Assembly: GCA_028095005.1 (NCBI GenBank) | Contig: CM051459.1 | Span: 42,352,257 to 42,416,256, forward strand | Direction: 5' to 3' | DNA from: Rhynchospora pubera | Taxonomy: Eukaryota; Streptophyta; Magnoliopsida; Poales; Cyperaceae | DNA: 64,000 nt | Part shown: piece after piece, positions 1 through 12,800 of the stretch | Numbering within the stretch: the stretch's first letter is position 1 | Layout: every line of letters begins with the position of its first letter | The notes under the pieces: model-generated | Told to the model about the DNA's origin: nothing | What the model saw: the letters and a program-made list of their open reading frames with translations, nothing else | The model's database searches: none | Position numbers and translations under genes: made by a program

Positions 1-853
1 TCTTTTAACATAAATATATATATGTAAGTTGCATGCTAAATAGACATTGTCTTTTACTAAATCAAATAACTCAAATTCAAAAATATTTTTAATCTTTTAA
101 CATAAATATATATATGTATATATTGAATTATTCTTACTTACTATATAATCAAACATTTATTATATAAAACACTATTTTTAACTTATCCAACTTGCACCGT
201 AATGTTTTTTGTTTTTTGAAAAACATCCCGTGGGAAGCACTGTAATGTAATGGGATTATGGGAAGCAAGCAAAATCGGAGCTTCCGAGGGACGCCTCGAA
301 ATCCTACCTGTCCCGGAATTCTCTCTGCTGCTTTTCATTCGTCCGTAACAAAATCATGTATCAATTACGTCCGTCCGATTCAATCCAACGGATAATATTA
401 AGGACAATCCATCCGTCCTGTTTCAAATGGACGGATCGATGGATCATATTCGAATAACAGAGACCTGTTATAATTTTGAAATAACAGCAAACACGAAACC
501 ACTGTCGCGTCACCGCCCCTAGCGTGGCTCGCACCCCCGTCTCCATTCAACCGATTTTGTTGTGGCGAAACAAATGAAATAACCATGTAATGAATCAACG
601 ATCAGGCACCTTTTTTGAAGTGAAGCAATCTGTTTCTTAGGTCCAAATAAACATGACTTGTTGCATAATTTTCTACATAGAGAACGTGTCTCAAGAAACA
701 CGACTTTCCCCTCGCCCTGAACGCTGCCGTGTGAACTCCACCAGTTGATCACTGACACGTGTCTTTTTCAATCCTCGCGCCTCCTCCTCCTTGGCTGGCT
801 GTAAAATGTCTTTTTCTCCATCAACCCCATGAATTAATTTATTTCATTATTTT
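1..853. other. Intergenic/upstream region of the OSCA-like gene
   Basis: I see no gene here. The sequence is AT-rich on the left and carries a short direct repeat (a segment containing tcttttaacataaatatata occurs near position 1 and again near 93). Around 360-445 there is a self-complementary stretch with repeated gtccgtcc / ggacgga words, possibly an old MITE remnant, but no clean ends were found. The right part is probably the promoter of the channel gene. Confidence 0.4.
754..763 (+). promoter_or_regulatory. G-box/ABRE-like palindrome upstream of the OSCA-like gene
   Basis: The perfect palindrome gacacgtgtc contains the CACGTG G-box core and the ACGTG core of ABA-responsive elements. It lies about 100-250 bp before the pyrimidine-rich stretch (about 895-1020) that looks like the 5' UTR of the channel gene. 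G-boxes bind bZIP and bHLH factors, so osmotic or ABA control is plausible but is inference from one motif. Confidence 0.35.
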
Positions 854-879
854 TATTATACACTTCTTTTCCAAAATCC

Positions 880-1854
880 AAACTTAGATTTGATTTCTTT
901 TGTCTCTCTTGCGAGACTCCTCTCTCTGTGTCCCACTAATTCGAGACCTTTCTCTAATTCTCTCTCCCGCCACCAAACTGAAGCGCGTCCATTGTCGTCT
1001 GCTCTTTCTCCAATTCGACGAATTTAATTGATTTCTTCACCTTTTTTCTATACTATTAGACTGATTTCGTGCTATTTGCGCTCAAGATCAATGTACTTTT
1101 GAGATGCCGAGGCATCAGATTCCTTCTCTAATGGTTGCTTCTCTCTGGTAAGATTAACATTTACTTTTATATCGCGCCTTTATTTATTAATAACTGAAAT
1201 CGGAGCATCCATGGCTTTTGATTTTATGCTTTTCAATGATGTTTGTAGGATTGTTGGTTTTTTTTTATATTTATTTTTGGGAAGAACTGGGTTCTTACCG
1301 CTAGCAGTAAACTTGGATTGTACGCAAATGATAAGTGCATTGTTATGTTGGAACAGTGCTTATGAGGATCAATATACTTTCTCTTATTCTGATTTAGAAA
1401 GCTTGAATTGGAGTTGTAGTAGTAATCGCTCACTGGTTTATGTGAGTTTTATTGTATTGTATTACTGAAAAATTGCTCAGTGGTTTATGTATCAATAGCG
1501 AATCTATTTGGTAAAATTGGGAAAAAGTGAAAGCGTAGTTGGAAATCTTTTGACTAATTTTTTGCTCGATTTCCTTACATATTTATCTGATTTTTCTACT
1601 TTGAAACAATTTGGAAATTTGTAATTTCATAGCACTGTGTTCTGACTGGGCATTTACAAATTTGGTAACAATGAATTTTTCTGATTGTAATCACAATAAT
1701 GACAATTAAGATTTCTATCTGTTTAAGTTGAAGCAGCATTTATTAAAAGGATATGCCTGATTTCACCCAACATTGTTTATATTACACAGAAGACGGGAAG
1801 ACGCCATTGATATAAAACACTAGCAAAACAAGACGATAGAGAAGAACATAGAGG
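880..1854 (+). other. 5' UTR of the OSCA-like gene with a 5'-UTR intron
   Basis: A CT-rich leader (about 895-1020) typical of plant 5' UTRs follows a TATA-like AT stretch near 850-862. A consensus donor (ctctctg|gtaaga) at 1147/1148 and an acceptor (attacacag|aagacg) at 1789/1790 define a likely 642-bp intron before the ATG at 1855. The leader carries a short uORF at 1091 (MYF-stop) and another ATG at 1104. If the intron is removed, the second uORF encodes 14 residues and its TGA stop is formed across the exon junction. The transcription start is inferred; a cDNA read would settle it. Confidence 0.5.
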
Positions 1855-4800
1855 ATGATAATCTCTGCTCTCCTGACATCAGCTGGAATCAATATTGGAG
1901 TATGCGCTCTTCTGCTGTCCCTTTACTCGATTTTGAGGAAACAACCAGCAAATGTAAATGTTTACTTTGGCCGGCGAATTGCTGAGGAGCACAATAGGCT
2001 TCGGGATGCTTTCGTATTGGAGAGGTTTGTGCCTTCCCCTAGTTGGATTCTCAAGGCCCTGCAGTATACTGAGGAGGAGATCCTTGCCGTTGCAGGACTT
2101 GATGCTGTTGTCTTTCTTCGAATTGTCATCTTTAGGTACTTTGAAATTTTACTTGTGTTATTTTGAGCTTTGTTTAAACTTTAAACAGTATAGGCTATCT
2201 GCTATCTGTATCTCGTAAGATATCTTATTGAGAGCTTAAAGCGTGATTTCACATATATTATTTTAAAGATGACAAATCATCTCAACAGATGTGCATTGTC
2301 TATTTGTCCCTGTGGTTACCAGAAATATGGTTTACTTGGATAAGGGGTTTATTATATCCCCTTGTGATGGTATGCAGTACTATTTGTGAGGTAATTTTTT
2401 CCCCCATACTTTGGGCACTCATTGTTCAGTAGTTTTGCTGTATTAAGACTGCTCACTGATTATTTACTTTCATGGAAAATATATTTCTGCTTACTGATTA
2501 CATCAATGTTTTAAATACCGTACCAGAGGTCATACCGGCCGAGCTACCGGTACGGGGTTTATCGGTTTTACCGTTTGAACCGGTTAGAAAAACCGGATGA
2601 TGTTATATAATTATTTAAATATATAAAAATTTAATTAATAAAACATTTAGAAAATATATATAATTTTTAAATCCTGAAACATATTGATGATTAATTGAAG
2701 ATACGAAAAATGATTAAATGTCTATTTATTTATTGTTTTCGATTAAAAATGGAATGGATTAATTAATGTTGATGCGTCCCAGGCCCAGCGCTCCTTTGTT
2801 TCCCAATGAGTTTCTGGACATTTGCACTAGAATAACAAAATTTTATTTTCTCCGTTTGTCAACACATTTGATGCTCATTTTTGTGTATTCCATCCATCAA
2901 TAATGCTAGTACTTGGATAAATGGACATGTTCTTTCAACAGAATAAATGGAGATACTTGAAAAAAAAAAGTATGCTTGTCGTTTTGCCTTTCCCTTCACG
3001 TGGACGAGTGAGGTTCGATTTGAAAGATTGAAGTTTTCAAGGCTTGAAGCCATCAAAAGTCGAGAGAGATAATTAACCGGCCGGTCCGATACATATACTT
3101 ACCCGGTTTTACCCTTTTTCATCCGGTTTTTCCCGGTTCTTCAACCTTCCGGTTTTTATACTGAACCCTACTAGTCCAGAGACCGGTTCCCGGTTTACCC
3201 GGTTGAACCGGCCGGTCCGGTAGGGTATTTTAATCATTGGATTACATTGATTGGCAAATTCTAAATAAGCAGAAACTTGTGGAATGAAAGACAAGAAATG
3301 GTCCAATTCAATATTAGCTGGTACTTTGAAGCTTTGATATTGATGTATGAATATACTATGTTTTGGTGTTTGTGATTTTGGATGTGGTCCATAGGTGTAA
3401 CGGACTAACGGTTGATCTGGTAACTGTTGGTGCTCCTACAAAACATAAACATCTTGTGCGCCTTTATAAACAATGATAGACATTTTGTATTTGCCTTTTG
3501 CTATGCCACCTAGCCTGAAAATTATATCTCGAGAGTGTGCTGTTCGTTTGGTTGATATGATGCTAGTAATTGTATAAATAACATCAATAGGTAGAAGAGA
3601 CATGGTCTTTTGGTGAAGAAGCATATAGAAAGGAAGCCTACAAGATCGCAGGGAGGATTATTAGTTTATTAGATGAGTAATATCATAGGTATTCTGTATT
3701 ATGTTTTAGGGTATATCATATATTCGTTGTTTTGTGGAACTCCCTTATTTACTTTGTTTCCCAAATATTTTTAATCTTGTAATTTTTCTCTATTTCGAAC
3801 AGTATCCGCATATTCTCAATAGCAGCTGTTGTGTGTGTATTTGGGATATTGCCATTGAATTACTTTGGACAAGAAATGGAGCATAGAAAGATCCCCTCTG
3901 AATCTCTTGATGTTTTTACCATTGGAAATGTTGTCGAAAGATCCAGGTGGTATGTATATTATATTTTGTACTTTTTTGTATAATTGATTTATGATGGTGA
4001 ATTGAGCTTGACTGCTTGAGTGTGTTATGCTGAGGACAGTTAAGAATTACTGATATGCACTTTTGATGCAAAATTGAGGTTGAGTGTGTTATGCGAAGGA
4101 AAGTTAAGATCAATTGAACTGCATTTAGTTAGTTGAAGGTTATATTGTACAATTATATATTATATAATTGGGTATAATTGAGTGTTCTCAAAGCTTCCTC
4201 CTTTTTTTTTAAAAAAAAATTAAAAAAAAATCGTTCTTACCTTTTTACTTGTTTTTACGTTGATTTAGAATTGAGTACAAAATGAGGTAAATTGGGGTTA
4301 TGAACAATTGAAGGGCTTGTTGAATTTTGAATTAAGGGCTCTGTTGCATCATCACAATGGATGATTATTTCTCATGTGTTTCTCTATGTTTTCAGGCTTT
4401 GGGTGCATTGTCTAGCTCTCTACATAGTATCTTGCTCAGCTTGTCTTCTTCTTTACTTTGTAAGTCAATATATAACAAATGTAAAGCTATTATTTCATTG
4501 TTCTTTATTGACTATATTTTTGCATGTTCCATACTTCTTCACTTGTTTGCAACATATTCTCAAATACTTTTGCATGTTCCATACTTCTTCACTTGTTTGC
4601 AACATATTCTCAAATACTTTTGCATGTTCTTAAATATTATATTTTTGCATGTTCTATACTTCTTCACTTGTTTGCAATATATTCTCAAATACTTTTGGAT
4701 TGTTCTTAACAATGTATAGCTATTATTTATTTCATTGTTCTATATTGACTATATTTTTGGATGTTCCATGCTCCTTCACTCGTTTGTAATATATCCTCAA

Positions 4801-7800
4801 ATACTTTTTTATATGAATGCGACACACAAATTTTTGGAGTTTCAGATGAATCCATCTATTTAAAATATTGTACTTAAAAAAAATCTCTCTTTCAACTTTA
4901 CTAATGGGAGATATTGATTGTAATATACAATATTGTTTGTTAGGAGTACAAGAGGGTTTCTAAGTTGAGGCTTATCCATGTCACCCGGTCTGGACCAAAT
5001 CCCAGCCACTTCACTGTTCTGGTCCGAGGCATTCCAAAGTCAACTGAAGAATCACATGATGAATCTGTCACAAATTTTTTCACAAAATACCATGCTTCTA
5101 GTTATTTGTCACACCAGATAGTTTTTAAAGCTGGCAAAGTTCAGAAAATGTTGGTAAGCTTTGAACTGAAAATTTTAGTTTAGAAAAATGATATGAGAGG
5201 CTATTAGGAAATAGAATCTATGTGTAAATTCCCGTGAAAAATTATCATCTACACTAGTGTGTAAACTTTATTTTGAATTTAATGACACAATCTATTACAA
5301 TTTTCTAAACCAATCCACATTCAACCAATTTTGCACTTTGCACTCTGTAACATGGAATTTAATTTTGGATATCATTGTTCATCCAATCTACCATTTAATT
5401 TAAAGGGATATAAGGTGGCTGACTTTTGTGGTTATCCTTTGGTGCATTATTGTCTTATCTGCTGTAGTTAACCTCTCCTTCTTGTCTTTCCTTTTGTTGG
5501 ATATGGAGCTAATTAAAAATTAATTATTATTCAGAGTGGTGCTAAAAAGGTATATGAGAAGTTTATGCATGTAAAGCATACAGTCATCGAAAAGAGATGC
5601 AAGGCTGGTGTGTATAGATGCGGCCTTTGTGGGTGCTCATCAAATTCTTTCCAGTTGATTCGTACTAGTTTTGATCGAAACGGGAAGAAGATTGATACTG
5701 GCAGTTCAGACCCCAGCATTAGAGAGCATGAGGTATGAATTTGATCAGTTTGAGATATTAGAATGGTGCTAGTTTAGCTTTAGTAAAATTTGGTTTTCAA
5801 TATTATTCTGTTCCTTGTTCATTTGTGTTGTTAAATTGCACGCTTGAGGGGCAGTGAGGATAACTTTGTTTATTAATAGATTAAGGTATGAGTTCATTGT
5901 AAATTCAGTATGTTGTTGAATAAATTGATTTTGAATTTAATCATGATTGCAGACTCAAGTTTATTTTCCCCTAGCTAATCACATATTGGTTCCTGTCATA
6001 GGAATGTGGTGCTTCTTTTGTCTTTTTTAAAACACGATATGGTGCGCTAGTTGCATCAGAGATTCTTCAAACTTGGAACCCGATGCATTGGGTAACTGAG
6101 TTGGCTCCAGCACCAGATGATGTGTACTGGTCAAACCTCTGGGTGCCTTACCGCTTGCTGTGGATGCGGCGCATTGCCACTCTTCTCTTATCCATTGTTT
6201 TCATGTTTGTTTTTCTCATCCCTGTCACATTTGTGCAAGGGATGACTCAGCTTGACAAATTGCAACAGCGGCTTCCTTTTTTAAAAGGTATCTTGAAGAA
6301 GTGAGTACATCTGGTGTTCCCCTCCCTCCCTCTCGAAAGTTTTTCTCATCTGCGTACATTTGCGATTTGGTTTTGTTATCATTATTTTTCTTTTAATCTG
6401 CTTCCTCAGTGTTGATCTTGTAATATTCTGATATTGGAGGTATTCTACTTAAATGGTATTATACCTGAAGTTCATTTTCGTTGCTGCTCACACCGCATCT
6501 ATCATGCGCAGGAGATTTGTTACTCAGATTGTGACGGGATATTTGCCTAGTGTCATACTACAACTTGCTTTATACACTGTGCCTCCGATGATGATGCTGT
6601 TCTCAACTATGGAGGGACCCACTTCACGGAGTGGGAGGAAGAGGAGTGCATGTTGTAAGGTGCTCTACTTCACTATCTGGAATGTGTTCTTTGTTAATGT
6701 TCTCTCAGGATCTGTTATTAGCCAAATCAACATTTTGTCGAGCCCCAAGGACATCCCGGCTCAGCTTGCCAAAGCTGTGCCAAGTCAGGTTAGTATCCTA
6801 TTTTTTTACCATTGTTGTTTATACCAGGTTTGGTACAGGTACAAATCAAGTTGATACATTGTGGATGCTTGTAATAGAATTTGCTGTATCTACTATTTCT
6901 GCTATTTTACTGTATATAAGTTTGCTGTAGATTTTTTTACAGGCTTGGTACATGAATTGTTTTTAGGGGAGTTGCATCATTGTTACAGACTCTAGTCTCT
7001 GCTACTAGTTTGTATTTTCTGTCAGAAAAATTTTCTTGTTTCTGAAATATATTGGAAAGTATATCAGTGTTATCTGTAAAACTTATAAACAATGCTGCCA
7101 GTTGTAAAACAAGGAATGTAGGGTGTTTCTGGAATTATAGTAAATGGATAGGTATATTTTGTGTGTGCAAAAGAAACTCAATATACTTTTTTTTTATGGC
7201 TGCAGGCAACCTTTTTCATTACTTACGTACTGACGTCAGGTTGGGCAAGTCTGTCTTCAGAAGTAATGCAGCTTTTTGGCTTAATTTGGAACATGATAAG
7301 TAAATACATACTTGGCAGGGAGGAAGACCCAACTGCTGTTCTCACATTTCCTTATCACACCGAAGTACCTAAACTTCTTCTTTTTGGACTTCTTGGGTTC
7401 ACCTGCTCGATTTTGGCTCCTCTTATTCTACCTTTCTTGCTCATCTACTTCTTTCTGGGCTATGTTGTTTACAGGAACCAGGTAGAAATAAGATAACTTT
7501 AAAATTGCTTCAGTTATCACAAAGTCCCTTTCAAGCATCTGTTTAACATTTTGGCCCCTATACAATTTGCTTTAATTTATGAATTAGACAAATATGTCTG
7601 TAATTGGACAACAATGGCATGATTTCAGTTTTCTGCCAACAAAGATGCAAAACATCACTCTTTGCTGATTTAGGGTTTCCATCTTTCCGCCCACCTTTTA
7701 AAATATATAAAAAAATGCTGGGAATGTTTAAACCTCAAGAGATTGTACGATTTTATAGCACTTAATGCGCAAAGGAGAGATTGATGTGTTCTAACATCAT

Positions 7801-8851
7801 AATCATAATATAAATTTGAAAACAGATAATGAACGTTTATCGCACGAGGTATGAAACAGGGGGGCTGATGTGGCCGATTGTGCACAACACGACAATCTTC
7901 TCTCTTGTGTTGACACAACTTATCTGCCTGGGTGTTTTCTCTCTCAAGGAATCTCCGATAGCTGCAGGATTCACGATCCCTCTTATACTGATCACTTTGT
8001 TGTTCAATGAGTACTGTAGAAAAAGGTTCCACCCTTTGTTCAAGAGCTTCTCTGCACAGGTTATTACATTCTTTCTCACTGATACTGGTAACTGCAATTA
8101 TGGTTTTGTGCTATCAAGCAATATAGAAAATGGAAATAAAGACATCTTATCCTCATTCACAGTGATCAATAATGCATAATTTTTGGTTCTTCAATTGTTC
8201 AAGACATTGATCTAGGAAGGGAATTGCTGTTGCTATTTATTGTTTAAATAGGACTTGATTAATATTACTCCTGAGCAATCAAGTTTCTGTTAGTAGAAAC
8301 ATATTGATCTCCCTTCATAAAATGGTATTTTTTTCTCAGAAAGTACATTATTGAATTTATTAAGAAAACCGGCTTTTAAATTTCTCTTGATTCCTATTCA
8401 AACCTAAGTGAGGCAGAACTTGTTAATGGTTTCACTGTGACTTATTGAATGAACATTTGAGTTAATTGTTAAATGTCAAGGACATATTCACAGATGATTA
8501 ACAGCTCCGTAACGTTAACTTCTCTCTTGGTTCACTTTGGATGAGATTTCCTTTTATCATTTAATGTAGGATTTAATCGACATGGACAGGGAAGACCAGC
8601 AGTCAGGCAAAATGGAGGAAATACATGAGCACCTGCACACAGCATATAGTCAATTTCCACATAGCACAGATGGTGTAAAAATCAATGATGAGTCTTCAGA
8701 AGAAAGAGCTAGCTCAAGCAGCCAGTCAGATGGTTCAGGAAAGAAATTATCTCACCCGACACTCAGAGGGCTCCCTATTGCTCGGTTACAAAAGGCTGTC
8801 AAAACTGTCTGCCTTGTTGTTAGTTTACAAAAGAGAGATACATCTGTATAG
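1855..8851 (+). CDS. RXW8: CSC1-like / OSCA-family mechanosensitive ion channel, RXW8-type
   Basis: Ten coding exons: 1855-2135, 3803-3949, 4396-4459, 4944-5153, 5535-5732, 6002-6300, 6512-6788, 7206-7481, 7826-8059, 8570-8851. All introns are GT-AG, and the exons total 2268 nt (755 aa plus TAG). The product is a multi-pass membrane channel of the OSCA/TMEM63 family, known as osmotically and mechanically gated cation channels. Visible parts: an N-terminal membrane helix (residues about 3-27, ISALLTSAGINIG), helices about 90-115 and 143-165, and a long cytosolic domain about 166-355 with FTVLVRGIP and a Cys-rich CGLCGC stretch. The pore-side helix block (about 360-655) includes RRIATLLLSIVFMFVF, VTGYLPSVIL, TIWNVFFVNVLSGSV and APLILPFLLIYF. 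The C-tail motif MEEIHEHLHTAYSQFP matches the RXW8 tail as I recall it, and the family member is of similar length. The start ATG gives MIISALLTSAGI, the expected family N-terminus. Exon 2 ends at 3949, not 3946, because this keeps the conserved RWLWVHCL. Confidence 0.93.
2504..3239. mobile_element. Non-autonomous hAT-type element (MITE) in intron 1 of the OSCA-like gene
   Basis: The 736-bp element is flanked by a perfect 8-bp direct repeat, gattacat (2496-2503 and 3240-3247), the duplication size of hAT transposons. Its ends form an imperfect terminal inverted repeat (caatgttttaaatacc versus caatgattaaaatacc). Both subterminal regions are rich in ccggtt/accgg words in opposite orientation, and the centre is AT-rich. 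It has no transposase ORF. Position and duplication show it inserted into an existing intron. Confidence 0.85.
4476..4806 (+). repeat. Minisatellite in intron 3 of the OSCA-like gene
   Basis: A 50-bp unit containing tgcatgttccatacttcttc is repeated: copies begin near 4521 and 4571, a truncated one at 4621, a diverged one near 4646, and a more distant one near 4758. The last copy and the first share a longer flank (ttctttattgactatattt), suggesting nested duplication. The apparent ORFs here are by-products of the repeat inside an intron. Confidence 0.85.
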
Positions 8852-9258
8852 GAATATAGCAAGAGAGTAGAAGAATTAGAGATTTTTGTCCATGTACAGT
8901 AGAACAGAGGACAGTTGTATAGTTTATATAGATTTATTTCTTTACTCAATTGGAAATCCTTTGTTAGGCTGATTTGGTCATGATAGCATTTTTCTGGAAA
9001 TATATTCCTGCTCATAGATTCTTTTGAGGGGAAATAATGCTCTCTATCTTTGTCTCCTTTCTTTTTATTATTTATTTTCTCTCTTTTGGTCTGCATTATT
9101 GTGATTGAAAAAAGAAATTGATAATTGCTCGAAGTTGGTACAAATTGTAATGTTTGTTTAGAATGCTCTGTAGGCTGTAGCTCGTAAAAAAAGTTCTCAA
9201 ATTTCCTAGTTCTTTCAAACGAGCCGGTAAGAACAGGATTTCTTTGTATTTTATTTTA
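8852..9258 (+). other. Probable 3' UTR and downstream spacer of the OSCA-like gene
   Basis: This AT-rich sequence follows the TAG stop. Several T-rich and AATAAT-like stretches could serve as poly(A) signals, but none is decisive. No further ORF or structured element is visible. Confidence 0.4.
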
Positions 9259-9666
9259 GAGATACGCTAAAATCAGTCGCGACTGACGGATAAGACTGTC
9301 AGCTACGATCAAATTTCAATTTTTGATATTGTAACAGTCGATCTAAACCGTTTAATGTGTTCTTCATATTGAAATCTTGTTGGAGACAAAATTTTATATT
9401 TTTCTGAAATTTTTTAGCATTTGTTTGATATTTTACAAAATTCTTAATCTAAACAATTTTGAACCCTTCAATAATTATGATTTTTAAAAATCTCAAAAAA
9501 ATAGTAAAAAAAAAAAATCAGAAAAATATAAAATTTGGTCTCCAATGAAATTTCAATATGGAGAACACATTGAACGGTTTAAATTATCCATTAAAACCTC
9601 AAAAGTTGAAATATAATCGCAGTTGACGGGTCCATCCGTCAGTTGTAATTGATTTTAGCCTATCTC
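9259..9666. mobile_element. Mutator-type MITE with 9-bp target duplication
   Basis: A 408-bp inverted-repeat element. Its ends are gagatacgctaaaatca and, on the opposite strand, gagataggctaaaatca, followed on both sides by cactgacgga-like words. Flanks are tttatttta (9250-9258) and tttacttta (9667-9675), a 9-bp duplication with one mismatch. The interior is also largely self-complementary (a fttaatgtgttct-type word on the left pairs with agaacacattgaacgg on the right), so a transcript would fold into a long hairpin. It resembles the element at 29733-30104 in layout. It is non-coding. Confidence 0.75.
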
Positions 9667-9837
9667 TTTACTTTATCGTTTTCAGTTAGTCTTCAAAACT
9701 GGTAATCGTCATTTGGAAGTATCCACTCCGTGTGGACTACCTTTCTGAAAAGTGTCATATCGCATTTAACAAACATTGTAATTTTGGGTAGTGTGATAAT
9801 GCTAAGATCTTCACTTGCCCAAAAACAAAAAAAAGCG

Positions 9838-12800
9838 TGAAATGCTCAAATATACTCAGAACATCAAAATCTGCACATTGTGTGCGTAATTACAATATAT
9901 AATCCAATCATTTTGAATAAGTAAGTTCATAAACATATTTTAGACTATATAAATCTTTTAAATATAGATTATTCGGATCAAATGGCTTAAAATGAATGCA
10001 AAATTACTTGAAATTCTCAAATATACTCAAGAATCTGTAAAATCTGCACATTAAGTGCATAATTACAATGTATAATTGTATCATTTTGAGTAATTGAGTT
10101 GATAAACATATCCTAGTCTATATAAAGAGTTTAAATATAAATTATTTTCATCAAATGACTTAAAATGAATGCTAAATCGCTTAAAATGTATAAATATAAT
10201 TGGAATATGTGAAATCTGCTTATTATGTGGAAATAACAATGTATTATCCAATCGTTTTTGTATAAGTGAGTTCATAAACATATTTTAGATTATATAAAGA
10301 ACTGCAATGTAGATTATTTTGATCAATTGAATTAAAATCTGTAAAAAATTCACATTATGTGACTAATTACAACGTATAATCCAATCGTTTTCAATAAGAG
10401 AGTTCATAAACATATTCTAGACTACATAAAGAGCTTAAAAATAGCTTATTGTGAACAAATGACTTAAAATGAATGCAAAATTGCTTGAAATGCTCAAATA
10501 TACTCAGAATCTGTAAAATCTATGCATTATGTGCGTAATTACAATGTATAAGCCAAACGTTTTGAATGAGTTCATAAACATGTTCTAAAACATACAAAGA
10601 GCTTAAATATAGATTATTGTGATTAAATGACCTAAACTGAATGCAAAATCGCTTGAAATGCTCAAATATACTCAAAATCTAATAACCTGCACATTATGTG
10701 CGTAATTACAAAGTATAATGCAATCGTTTTCAATAAGAGAGTTCATAAAAATATTCAAGACTATATAAAGATCTTAAATATAAATTATTGTGATCAAATG
10801 ACTTTGAATGCAAAATCACTTGAAATGGTCAAAATATACTCAGAATCTATAAAATCTGCACATTATGTGTCTAATTACAATGTATAATCCAATCGTTTTG
10901 AATAAGTAAATTCATAAAAATATTCTGAACTACATAAACAGCTTAACTATCGATTATTGTGACCCAATGACTTAAACTGAATGCAAAATCACTGGAAATG
11001 CTCAAATATACTCTGAACATCAAAATCTGCACATTATGTGCGTAATTATAATGTATAATCAATCGTTTTGAATAAGTGAGTTCATAAACATATTCAAGAC
11101 TATATACTAAGAATCTGTAATATCTGCAAATTATGTGTGCAATTACATTGTATAATCCAATCGTTTTGAATAAACGATTTCATAAACATATTATACACTA
11201 TATAAAGAGCTTATGTATAGAATATTGTGATCGAATGACTTAAAAATAAATGCGAAATTGCTTGAAATGCTCAAATATACTCAGAATCTGTAAAATCTGC
11301 AAATTATGTGCCTAATTACAATGTATAATCCAATTGTTTTGAATAAGTGAGTTCATAAACATATTATAGACAACATAAAGAGCTTAAATATAGATTATTG
11401 TGATCAAATAACTTAAATTGAATGCAAAATCATTTGGAATGCTCAATATACTCAGAATCTCAAACTCTGGATTTTTTTTTTGCGTAATTACAATGCGTAA
11501 TCCAATCGTTTTGAATAAGTGAGTACATAAACATATTATAGACAGCATAAAAAGCTTAAATATAGATTATTGTGATCAAATGACTTAAACTGAATGCAAA
11601 ATCATTTGAAATACTCAAATATACTCAATAATCTGTAAAATCTGCAAATTAAGGGCGTAATTATAATGTATAATCCAATCATTTTGTGTAATTGAGTTCA
11701 TAAACATATTCTACAAAATATAAAGAGATTAAATATAGATTATTGTCATCAAACGACTTAAAATGAATGCAAAATGGCTCTAAATGCTCAAATATACTCA
11801 TAATCTGTAAAATCTCCACATTGTGTGTGTAATTACAATGTATAATCAAATGGTTTTGAATAAGAGATTTCATAAACATATTATAGACCATATAAAGAGC
11901 TTAAATATTGATTATTGCGATCAAATGACTTTAAATGAATGCAAAATAGCTCGAAATGCTAAAAAAATATTCAGAATCTGTAAAATCTGCAAATTATGTG
12001 CGTAATTACAATATATAATCCAATCGTTTTAAATAAGTGAGTTCATAAACATATTATAAACTATATAAATATCTTAAATATAGATTATTGTGATGAAATT
12101 ACTTAAAATGAATGCAAAATCACTTCAAATGACTCAAATTTACTCAGAATCTGTAAAATTTGCACATTATGTGCTTAATTACAATGTATAATCCAATTGT
12201 TTTCAACAAGAGTGTTCATAAACATATTCTAGACTATATAAAGAGCTAAAATATTTATTGTTGTAATCAAATGACTTAAAATGAATGCAAAATTTTTCGA
12301 AATACTCAAATATATTTAGAATCTGTAAGATATTCGAATTATGTACGTAATTACAAAGTACAATCCTATCATTTTGAATAAGTGAGTTTGTAAACATATT
12401 CTATACAGTATAAAGAGCTTAAACATAGATTGTTGTGATTAAAGGACCTAAACTGAATGCAAAATAGCTTGAAATGCTCAAATATATAAAGAATCTTATA
12501 ATCTGGACATTATGAGCGTAATTAAAAAGTATAATCCAATCGTTTTCAATAAGAGAATTCATAAACATATTCTAGACTACATAAAAAGCTTAAGTATAGA
12601 ATATTGTGATCAAATGACTTAAAAATGAATTCGAAATCATTTGAAATGCTCAAATATACCCAGAATCCGTAAAATCTGCACGTTATGTGCGCAATTACAA
12701 TTTATAATCACCATTTCAAAAAAAAATTACAATTTATAATCCAATCGTTTTGTGTAATTGAGTTCATAAACATATTTTAGATTATATAAACAACTTAAAT

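Noticed and set aside
1211..1468. An 85-codon gene upstream of the channel gene
   Set aside because: It lies inside the inferred 5'-UTR intron and resembles no known protein.
3941..3949. Alternative donor at 3946 for exon 2 of the channel gene
   Set aside because: It would keep the frame but lose the conserved Trp in RWLWVHCL. The site at 3949 (gtatgt) is a better consensus.
4357..4719. A 120-codon membrane protein
   Set aside because: It is the reading of intron 3 and its minisatellite around the short exon 3.
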